From Actinophytocola sp035634895 (GTDB lineage Bacteria > Actinomycetota > Actinomycetes > Mycobacteriales > Pseudonocardiaceae): a stretch of 64,000 nucleotides of DNA. The translations under genes were made by a program, and so were the position numbers. Below the pieces are notes generated by a model that was given only the letters and a program-made list of their open reading frames with translations, searched no databases and was not told the origin of the DNA. Position 1 is the stretch's first letter. Each line of letters opens with the position of its first letter. The stretch is from positions 1-64,000 of the forward strand of contig NZ_DASQCC010000266.1 in assembly GCF_035634895.1 (NCBI RefSeq). Reading direction: 5' to 3'. Positions 57,733-64,000 of the stretch are shown one piece after another.

Positions 57733-59169
57733 TTAGGGGGTGGGGGTGTAGAGGGCGCTCAGGAACTCGGCCAGTAGGCGTTCGCGTAGGGGTGGTGGGG
57801 CGGCTGCCAGCATGGTGTTGATCTCGGCCATGCGGGTGGGGGCCGCTACTTCCGTCAGGCCGGCTGTCGCCAGTAGTGCCGCGAAGTTCTCCGGGGTCAG
57901 CTCGGCCGGGTTCAGGGACGCGATGATCGACGCCATCTCGGGGGGTACCGTGACCGGGCCACGTCGCCGGGCGGCGGCGACAGCGGACGCCAGGTCCTCG
58001 ATCAGCAACGACTCCGCGCCGTGGTTCGCGGCCGTTACCGTCAGGTGGAGGTTCGGGCGGGACAGCTCGAAACCGAACTGTGGCTGTAGGTACCAACCCC
58101 GCTCGGTCATCTCGTCGGCCACCGTGAACACGTCGAAGTCGTCCGACGTGGCCGCCACCGACAGCAGGGTCGACCGTGGATCGCCCTGTACCGCCAGGCC
58201 CTCCAGCGACTCGATGCCCGACCGGACCGCGCGGACCGCGGACAGCACGCGGGCCGCCAGCTCACGGTAACCCTCGTCGCCGAGGTGGTTCAGCACCGCC
58301 CACGCCCCGGCCAGGGGGCCGCCCGAGCGGGTCGACTGGAGCGTCGAGTTCAGCATCGTGTACCCGGGCCAGGACGCGCTCGCGAAGAACTGCGGGCGCC
58401 GCAGCTCCGCGTTCGCGTGCAGCAGCACGGACGTCCCTTTCGGACAGTAAGCGTACTTGTGCAGGTCCACCGACAGGCTCGTCACCCCGGGCACGGACAG
58501 GTCGAAGTCGGGCAGGGACACGCCGAGCGAACGGAAGTACGGCAGCACCCAGCCACCGATACAGGCGTCCACATGGCACCGGACACCCCGCGCGGCGGCG
58601 GCCGCCGCGACCTCGGTCACCGGGTCGATCACGCCGTGCGCGTACGACGGCGCGCTCACCACCACCAGCACCGTGCGGCCGTCGATCGCCGCCGCCATCG
58701 CCGAGGGGTCCGCGGTGAACGACGGCGTCACCGGCACCGTCGCCAGTTCGACCTCGAAGTAGTGCGCCGCCTTGTGGAACGCGGCGTGCGCGGTCGACGG
58801 CACCACGATCCGCGGCCGTTCGACGTCCGGGCGGGCGACGCGGGCCGCGTGCACCGCCAGCATGCAGCTCTCGGTCCCGCCGGACGTCACGCTGCCCACC
58901 GTGGCCGGTCCACCGCCGAGCAGCCCGGCCGCCGCGGCCACGATGTCGTTCTCCATCCGCAGCAGGCTGGGGAACGCCGTCGGATCGAGGCCGTTCGCCG
59001 AGCTGGCCAGCGCGTGCGCCTCGGCGGCCAGCGAGTCCAAACCGGACAGTCCGCTGTCGTAGACGTAGGCGAGGGTGCGGCCGCCGTGCGTCGGCAGGTC
59101 GCCGGCCCGCAGGGAACGCAGCGAGTCGAGGACCCGGTCCGCGGGCAGACCAACGGTAGGCAGGCTCAC
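57733..59169 (-). CDS. PLP-dependent decarboxylase/lyase (group II-like)
   Basis: The 478-aa enzyme belongs to fold-type I. Residues: VTSGGTESCMLAVHAAR (phosphate-binding), ASAPSYAHGVIDPV, HVDACIGGWVLPYF (Asp), and SVDLHKYAYCPKG with the PLP-binding Lys. HVDACIGG and the SVDLHKYAYCPKG segment match the sphingosine-1-phosphate lyase-like/DOPA-decarboxylase branch. Substrate may be an amino acid or phosphorylated amino alcohol. It is in operon with an MFS/MelB-like transporter upstream (4-bp overlap), which suggests import of the substrate. Confidence 0.87.
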   Translation of the reverse strand: MSLPTVGLPADRVLDSLRSLRAGDLPTHGGRTLAYVYDSGLSGLDSLAAEAHALASSANGLDPTAFPSLLRMENDIVAAAAGLLGGGPATVGSVTSGGTESCMLAVHAARVARPDVERPRIVVPSTAHAAFHKAAHYFEVELATVPVTPSFTADPSAMAAAIDGRTVLVVVSAPSYAHGVIDPVTEVAAAAAARGVRCHVDACIGGWVLPYFRSLGVSLPDFDLSVPGVTSLSVDLHKYAYCPKGTSVLLHANAELRRPQFFASASWPGYTMLNSTLQSTRSGGPLAGAWAVLNHLGDEGYRELAARVLSAVRAVRSGIESLEGLAVQGDPRSTLLSVAATSDDFDVFTVADEMTERGWYLQPQFGFELSRPNLHLTVTAANHGAESLLIEDLASAVAAARRRGPVTVPPEMASIIASLNPAELTPENFAALLATAGLTEVAAPTRMAEINTMLAAAPPPLRERLLAEFLSALYTPTP

Positions 59170-60494
59170 GTGGCGAACAACTCCTTGTGCCGTAACAACG
59201 GCAGCGCCGCGAGTGCGAACAGGGCGGGCACCAGCCCGGCGCCGATGACCACGGCGGTCACCGCGCTCCCGGGCTGCGTGACCTCCTCACCGGACGACGA
59301 CACGTACCCGCCGACGGCCAGGATCAGCCCGTACAGACCGGGGCCCAGCGCGAGACCGAGTGTCTCGCCCGCGGTCCACACCCCGGCGAACACGCCGGCG
59401 CGGACCTGCCCGGTACGCCTCTCCTCCGCGCTGATCACGTCCGGCAGGATCGACAGCGGGAACACCTGCAGCCCCGCGTACCCGATCCCCGCCACCGCCA
59501 CGAACAGCACGATCGCGACCGGCGGCAGGGCCCGCGCGAACAGCGCGCCGCACATGCCGAACGCGAAGACGAAGGTCGAGACCACGTAACCGAAAAGCTT
59601 GCCGTAGCGCCCGGCGACCCGCTGCAGCACCGGCATCACGAGCAGCGCCGGCCCCACGAACGCGACGAACAGCAGCGGCTGCCACGACGCGTCCCCGAGC
59701 GCGACGCGCGCCAGGTAGTCCACACCGGCCAGCAGCGTGCCGATGCCCACCGCCTGGACGACGAACGCGCCCAGCAGCACCCGGAACGGCCGGCAGTCCC
59801 GTACCGCCGCGATGGTCTCCCGCCAGCTCGCCACCGACGGCAGCGGCGGCGCGACCCGGGTCCGCGCGGTGCCGATGAACACCGCGATCGAGCCGAGGAG
59901 GATGAGCACGCCGACGGCGATGCCCATGATCCGGTAGCCGGCGAGGCCGCCGACGACGTCCCGCACGGCCGGCGCGCCCGCGCCGCTGATCAGGATCGCG
60001 ACCGCCAGCAACGCGATGCGCCATGCGGTGAGCCGCGTCCGCTCGACCGGGCTCGTCGTCAGCTCGGCCGGCAAGGCGTTGAACGGCACCACGAAGAACG
60101 CGAACGCGGTGGCACACAGGACGAACACGACCGCCACGTACGTCGCGTCGAGCGCCGTCGAGCCGGTGTCCGGGCCGGCGAACAACGCGGCGAAGAGGAT
60201 CGCGAGCGCGACGCCGCCGTAGATCAGGTACGGCCGGCGGGCACCGAGCCTGCCGGTGGTGCGGTCGCTCATCCGTCCGGCGATCGGGTTGAAGACGACG
60301 TCCCACGCCTTCGGCAGCAGCACGAGCAGACCGGCCACCGACGCGGCCACGCCCAGCTCGTCGGTCAGGTACGGCAGCAGCAGAAGCCCGGGCACCGTGC
60401 CGAACGCGCCGGTCGACAGCGACCCGAGGGCGTAGCCGAACCGCGTGCGGACACCGAGCCGGTCCTCCGGCAGAACGTGAGAGGTATTCGCCAT
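59166..60494 (-). CDS. MelB/GPH-family cation symporter
   Basis: The 442-aa protein has 12 transmembrane helices and the GPH-family loop DVVFNPIAGRMSDRTTGRLG ARRPYL between helices 2 and 3, then VPFNALPAELTTSPVERTRL between 4 and 5. It transports sugars or carnitine-like solutes with Na+ or H+. Its 3' end overlaps the decarboxylase start, so the pair is an operon. ATG 60494. Confidence 0.88.
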   Translation of the reverse strand: MANTSHVLPEDRLGVRTRFGYALGSLSTGAFGTVPGLLLLPYLTDELGVAASVAGLLVLLPKAWDVVFNPIAGRMSDRTTGRLGARRPYLIYGGVALAILFAALFAGPDTGSTALDATYVAVVFVLCATAFAFFVVPFNALPAELTTSPVERTRLTAWRIALLAVAILISGAGAPAVRDVVGGLAGYRIMGIAVGVLILLGSIAVFIGTARTRVAPPLPSVASWRETIAAVRDCRPFRVLLGAFVVQAVGIGTLLAGVDYLARVALGDASWQPLLFVAFVGPALLVMPVLQRVAGRYGKLFGYVVSTFVFAFGMCGALFARALPPVAIVLFVAVAGIGYAGLQVFPLSILPDVISAEERRTGQVRAGVFAGVWTAGETLGLALGPGLYGLILAVGGYVSSSGEEVTQPGSAVTAVVIGAGLVPALFALAALPLLRHKELFAT

Positions 60495-60552
60495 TGTGCG
60501 TGCACCCTACAGGAGCAGAGGCGGAAGCGAACGCCATCGGGAGGTCCAGCCC

Positions 60553-61731
60553 TTACCACGACAGGATGAACCGGCACTCCGCCTTCTCGAGCACGATGTC
60601 ACCGTCCGGGCCGGACACGCCGGCCGGGTACGCGTCGATGCGCAGCCCGTCGGTGCCCGGCCGGCCCGCCGAGATCCAGTCCTGGACGTGCGCGAGCAGT
60701 TCGCCGGCGACCGTGTCGTCGCCGTAGCCGAGCACGGCCAGCTCGCCGTCGGCTCTGCTCAGCAGCGCCACGCCGTCGTCGCCGAGGATCCCCGCGGTGA
60801 CGGTGGACTCCGGCGCCCGCATCGGCGCGGCACGCAGCGTCGGCACGCCGGCGCCGGCGACTTCGGACAGTCCACACCAACGCGGCTCCCGCACCGCGAG
60901 CCACAGGCTGAGCCCGTCGAACAGTTCCGCGGCGCTCGGCGTGGTGCCCGTGCCGACCACGGTCGGGGCCTCGGCGAGCACCGCCGCGAGCGCGTCCGGG
61001 TCGACGGCGCGATCGTGCGGCAGGCTGAGGGTGACCGACTCGCCGACCCGGTAGCTCCGCTCCGGCCCGGCGAACGGGCCACGCATGCGCATGAAGCCGC
61101 ACGGCTGCGCGGACCGGCTGGTCCAGTGGTCACCGGCCAGCTCGAACGCGACCGAGCGCTGCACGCCGTGCAGGTCCAGCGGCACCACGAGCCGGCCGCC
61201 CGGCGCGAGCTGCTCGCGCCAGGCCGGGGCCAGGTCCCACACGCCGACGGTCGCGATGATCCGGTCGTACGGGGCGCCGTCGGGGCACCCGAGTGCGCCG
61301 TCGCCGGTCACCAGGGCGACGTCCGCGCAACCGGCGGCGTCGAGGTTCTCGCGGGCGTGCTCGACGGTGTCCGCGTCGAGGTCGACGCTCGTGACGCGGC
61401 CCCGCCCGCCGACGATGCTGGCGAGCAGGGCCGCGTTGAACCCGGTGCCGGCGCCGATCTCCAGCACGCGCTGGCCGCCGCGTGCGGCCAGCTGGTCGAG
61501 CATGATCGCCATGATCGTCGGCTGGGACGACGAGCTGATCGGCCGGCCGTCCCCGTCGCGCTTGGTCACGATCGCCTCGTCCCGGTACGCCTGCTCAGGT
61601 GGCAGGTCGGGGAGGAAGAGGTGTCTCGGCACCGTCCGCAACGCGTTGACGACCGACGGATCGGTGGCCGCGCCCTGCTGTAGTACCTGACCGAGTAGGC
61701 GCAGCCGCAACGCGTTCAGCTCAACGGGCAC
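60553..61731 (-). CDS. PIMT-like methyltransferase (FxLD-system type)
   Basis: The 392-aa protein has an N-terminal protein-isoaspartate methyltransferase domain: VPRHLFLPDLPPEQAYRDEA, ISSSSQPTIMAIMLDQLAAR, RVLEIGAGTGFNAALLA, APYDRIIATVGVWDLAPAWR; then a C-terminal ~170-residue extension. The length and extension resemble the methyltransferase of FxLD-type lanthipeptide clusters and related O-methyltransferases. No precursor peptide, lanthipeptide synthetase or dehydratase is in the window, so this is an orphan or a general repair enzyme with a tail. Confidence 0.8.
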   Translation of the reverse strand: MPVELNALRLRLLGQVLQQGAATDPSVVNALRTVPRHLFLPDLPPEQAYRDEAIVTKRDGDGRPISSSSQPTIMAIMLDQLAARGGQRVLEIGAGTGFNAALLASIVGGRGRVTSVDLDADTVEHARENLDAAGCADVALVTGDGALGCPDGAPYDRIIATVGVWDLAPAWREQLAPGGRLVVPLDLHGVQRSVAFELAGDHWTSRSAQPCGFMRMRGPFAGPERSYRVGESVTLSLPHDRAVDPDALAAVLAEAPTVVGTGTTPSAAELFDGLSLWLAVREPRWCGLSEVAGAGVPTLRAAPMRAPESTVTAGILGDDGVALLSRADGELAVLGYGDDTVAGELLAHVQDWISAGRPGTDGLRIDAYPAGVSGPDGDIVLEKAECRFILSW

Positions 61732-61750
61732 CCGGCCAATGCTGCCAGGA

Positions 61751-62527
61751 TCAGAGCGATCGTTGGTAGGACCGGAAGGCGCGGGTGGCGACGAACCCGG
61801 CGACGACGGCGACCGCGAGCAGCCCGCCGAGCCGGACGAACACCGCTGACCAGTCCGGATCCGCCGACAGCGCCTGCCTGGCCGCGACGACCGCCCAGTC
61901 GACCGGGTTGTAGGACGAGACGGTCTGGATCCAGTCCGGCGCCACCTCGCGGGCCATCATCGCCGAGGAGAGGAACGACAGCGGCAGGGTGAGCATCGTG
62001 GAGAACCCGATGAGGGACTCCCCGGTGCGCACGATCAACGCCATTCCGTTGGACAGGCAGGAGAACGAGGCGCCGAGCAGCACCGCCGCCAGCAACATGA
62101 CGAGGACGCCGGCGATCCCGCCCGAGAACTCCGCGCCGAGCGCCAGCCCGACCAGCACCACGACGACACCCTGCACGACGATCGAGACCGCCTGGTTCAG
62201 CACCGACGCGAGCATCATCGCGCCCCTGCTGACCGGCGAGGACAGCATGCGGTCCATGACCCCGCGGTCCATGTCGTCGATGAACGCCATGCCGGCCCAG
62301 CCACTGCTGAACAGCACGGTCATGATCACCACGCCCGGGGTCAGGAAGTCGATGTAGGAGCCGGTCGCGAAGCCGGGCAGCTCGACGACCCGCTTGAACA
62401 GCTGGCCGAACAGCAACAGCCAGATCATCGGCTGTACCAGCATGATCACCACGAACGCCGGCTGGCGCAGGGTGAACATGACCAGGCGGTGGGTGAGGAA
62501 GCGGGCGTGTGGGACGAGGGTGGTCAC
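61751..62527 (-). CDS. ABC-2-type exporter permease (DrrB-like)
   Basis: The 258-aa protein has six transmembrane segments (FVVIMLVQPMIWLLLFGQLF, FLTPGVVIMTVLFSSGWAGM, IVVQGVVVVLVGLALGAEF, VLVMLLAAVLLGASFSCLSN, LIGFSTMLTLPLSFLSSAMM, LGGLLAVAVVAGFVATRAF) and the ABC-2 motif FIDDMDRGVMDRMLSSPVSR between helices 2 and 3. It forms the membrane channel of a drug or lipid exporter with the ATPase gene upstream, overlapping by 4 bp. Confidence 0.92.
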   Translation of the reverse strand: MTTLVPHARFLTHRLVMFTLRQPAFVVIMLVQPMIWLLLFGQLFKRVVELPGFATGSYIDFLTPGVVIMTVLFSSGWAGMAFIDDMDRGVMDRMLSSPVSRGAMMLASVLNQAVSIVVQGVVVVLVGLALGAEFSGGIAGVLVMLLAAVLLGASFSCLSNGMALIVRTGESLIGFSTMLTLPLSFLSSAMMAREVAPDWIQTVSSYNPVDWAVVAARQALSADPDWSAVFVRLGGLLAVAVVAGFVATRAFRSYQRSL

Positions 62528-63516
62528 CGGGCCACCTCCAGCTGGTCCTTGCTCGCGTCGGCGGAGGCGAACGTGCGGCCGGTGTAGCGCAGGTAGACGT
62601 CGTCCAGTGCGGGACGGGCGACCGTCACCGCGGCCACCGCGACCGACGAGCGCTCCAGTGCGGCGAGTGCCGCCGGCACCGCGCTCGCGCCGTGGTCGAC
62701 GCGGGTGCGGATGGTCCGGCCGGACACCGTGATCTCCCGGGTGCCGGCCAACCCCTCGATGGCCGTGCGTGCGGCGTCGACCGACGCCTCCGGCGACAGG
62801 TCGATCACGACCGCGTCGCCACGCAGCTCACTCTTCAGCTCCTCCGGGCTGCCCTCGGCGACGAGCCGGCCGCGGTCCACGATGACGAGTTGGTCGGCGA
62901 GGTGGTCGGCCTCCTCCAGGTAGTGCGTGGTCAGCAGGATCGTCAGCCGCTCGCTGCGGGCCAGCCGGGCGATCTCCGACCACATCTCGCTGCGGGCCTG
63001 CGGGTCGAGCCCGGTGGTCGGCTCGTCGAGGAACAGCACCGTCGGCCGGTGCACCAGGCCCATGGCGACGTCGAGCTTGCGCTGCATGCCGCCGGAGTAC
63101 TGCTTGACCAGCCGGTTCGCGGCCTCGGTCAGGTCGAACAACGCGAGCAGCTCGTCCACCCGCTGCTTCGCCGCGCGGCCACGCATGCCGTGGACATGCC
63201 CGACGAGCAGCAGGTTCTCCCGGCCGGTCAGTTGGGGGTCGGCGCCGGTCTTCTGGGTGACCACGCCGATCGCGCGGCGTACGTCGTTCGGCCTGGCCAG
63301 CACGTCGACGCCGGCCACGGTCGCGGAGCCGCTGGTCGGCCGGGACAGCGTGGTGAGGATCTTGATGGTGGTGGACTTGCCGGCGCCGTTCGGGCCGAGC
63401 AGCCCGAAGACCGTGCCGGCACGGACCGAGAAGCTCAGCCCGCTCAGGGCCGTGACGTCCCCGTACCTCTTGACTAGGTCGACGGCCTCGATGGCCGTCT
63501 CGTGCGCATGCGTCAT
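62524..63516 (-). CDS. ABC exporter ATP-binding protein (DrrA-like)
   Basis: The 330-aa protein has Walker A LLGPNGAGKSTTIKIL, Q-loop IGVVTQKTGADPQLTGREN, signature YSGGMQRKLDVAMGLV, Walker B VLFLDEPTTGLD and H-loop LTTHYLEEADHL, then the DrrA-type C-terminal extension (DHGASAVPAALAALERSSVA). It drives export of drugs such as daunorubicin analogues. With the permease it forms a two-gene operon; no biosynthetic cluster or resistance regulator is seen beyond the operator-like repeats upstream. Confidence 0.93.
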   Translation of the reverse strand: MTHAHETAIEAVDLVKRYGDVTALSGLSFSVRAGTVFGLLGPNGAGKSTTIKILTTLSRPTSGSATVAGVDVLARPNDVRRAIGVVTQKTGADPQLTGRENLLLVGHVHGMRGRAAKQRVDELLALFDLTEAANRLVKQYSGGMQRKLDVAMGLVHRPTVLFLDEPTTGLDPQARSEMWSEIARLARSERLTILLTTHYLEEADHLADQLVIVDRGRLVAEGSPEELKSELRGDAVVIDLSPEASVDAARTAIEGLAGTREITVSGRTIRTRVDHGASAVPAALAALERSSVAVAAVTVARPALDDVYLRYTGRTFASADASKDQLEVAR

Positions 63517-63617
63517 CGACGCTTCCTCCTGGTTGGGTCAACCAGGCCCGTCCGCACGCACGGCTATTGTTGAAGGTGCGCCTGGTGCCGGTTACGAGCC
63601 GAGCCTGGGTTTCTGGT

Positions 63618-63649
63618 CACTGGCCGGGTGTTGCCGCACCCGGCCAGTG
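63618..63649. terminator. Strong hairpin upstream of the ABC operon
   Basis: A perfect 13-bp stem (CACTGGCCGGGTG 63618-63630, CACCCGGCCAGTG 63637-63649) with a 6-nt loop lies between the partial gene end (63727) and the ABC operon start (63516), on the transcript side of the former. It probably terminates the upstream minus-strand gene. Confidence 0.75.
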
Positions 63650-63675
63650 TTGTGTGACGAACTCTCCCCCTTCGT

Positions 63676-63729
63676 ATATTCGAAGTCGAGTATGTCGCTG
63701 ACATCATGGTGACGTCAAGAGTGATGTCA
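63676..63729. promoter_or_regulatory. Operator-like repeats upstream of the ABC operon
   Basis: An imperfect dyad ATATTCGA-AG-TCGAGTAT (63676-63693) of PadR/TetR style is followed by three related octamers: TGACATCA (63699-63706), TGACGTCA palindrome (63710-63717) and TGATGTCA (63722-63729), spaced 11-12 bp. The last overlaps the stop codon of the gene ending at 63727. A regulator controlling the exporter may bind here. Confidence 0.5.
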
Positions 63730-64000
63730 CTGGTTCGGCCAGGTGACGCCTTCGTCCTTGACGGCCTGCTCCCACTCGGACACGCCCGGCACGCCATCGG
63801 CGATCTCGTGCGCCCGCCGCCACGTCCTGATCGCGGACAGCTCGCCCTTCTTGATCTTCTCGATCACGCCGTTCACGAACTCACGCTCGGCTCGCCGCAT
63901 GGCCAGCACGTAGGTGGCCTCGATCGCCCACAGGTAGGACATGTCCTCGGTGGTCGCCCAGCCGGCCAGCATCCCGTCGCTGGCGGCGATCTCCGCGTCC
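63727..64000 (-). CDS. Partial hypothetical protein (5' end outside window)
   Basis: The frame is open to the window end and ends at 63727. The visible 91 residues are helical and charged (MSYLWAIEATYVLAMRRAER, EFVNGVIEKIKKGELSAIRT, WRRAHEIADGVPGVSEWEQA). It resembles no family I can name from this part; the neighbouring operators suggest it could be a regulator of the ABC operon, but this is not supported by the sequence. Confidence 0.5.
   Translation of the reverse strand, partial: DAEIAASDGMLAGWATTEDMSYLWAIEATYVLAMRRAEREFVNGVIEKIKKGELSAIRTWRRAHEIADGVPGVSEWEQAVKDEGVTWPNQ

Overview
The window comes from a high-GC actinomycete chromosome. Third codon positions are almost all G or C, GTG and TTG starts are common, several promoters look leaderless, and there is an lsr2 gene, a mycothiol-type DinB/maleylpyruvate-isomerase protein and many ECF sigma factors. 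A member of the Pseudonocardiales (Lentzea, Kibdelosporangium or Actinosynnema-like) is my best guess. That is inference from gene style; no rRNA or marker gene is present to settle it.

Positions 1 to about 9,840 are the right end of an integrated element, most likely a prophage. A tightly overlapping minus-strand cassette (7140 down to 3) encodes phage-type accessory proteins: HNH nuclease, J-domain-like protein, ASCH protein, phage metallopeptidase, Cys-rich proteins, tiny membrane proteins, an excisionase-like HTH protein and an XRE repressor. It diverges from a second XRE regulator across an array of TGCACT half-sites spaced by 10 bp. A tyrosine integrase follows, then three arm-type direct repeats, then the 3' end of a tRNA gene, which is the right attachment site. 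The left end lies outside the window.

From about 9.84 kb the sequence is ordinary chromosome with many small regulatory modules: a secreted S33 peptidase; a deletion scar joining two truncated genes (nSTAND1 NTPase and HAF-type protein); a STAS protein; TetR plus a molybdopterin oxidoreductase; MarR plus a GH13 enzyme; and an ABC-F protein behind a probable attenuator leader, ending in a palindromic MITE-like element. Next come CutC, AraC, an ECF42-DGPF pair, an ECF41 sigma factor, an aldo/keto reductase with a MerR-type promoter, YceI, a two-component system, HdeD, a tandem GDPD protein, SGNH hydrolases, a class A beta-lactamase-like protein and a pentapeptide-repeat protein.

From 39 kb there are a desaturase/glycosyltransferase operon, Lsr2, dienelactone hydrolase, a SigE-family sigma factor with a likely anti-sigma partner, an alginate-lyase-family enzyme with a perfect DasR box, and a divergent MarR/NmrA pair. 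The largest gene (50.0-55.7 kb) encodes a ROCO protein of about 1,890 residues with roughly 49 leucine-rich repeats followed by Roc and COR domains. The right end holds IclR, NUDIX, a PLP decarboxylase with an MFS transporter, a PIMT-like methyltransferase and a DrrAB-type ABC exporter.

The most unusual items are two dispersed arrays of 22-bp units arranged head to head (32.95 and 57.57 kb), the phased TGCACT operator array, the giant ROCO protein with a likely one-base frameshift near its C-terminus, and mobile or repeat elements that supply the stop codons of neighbouring genes.
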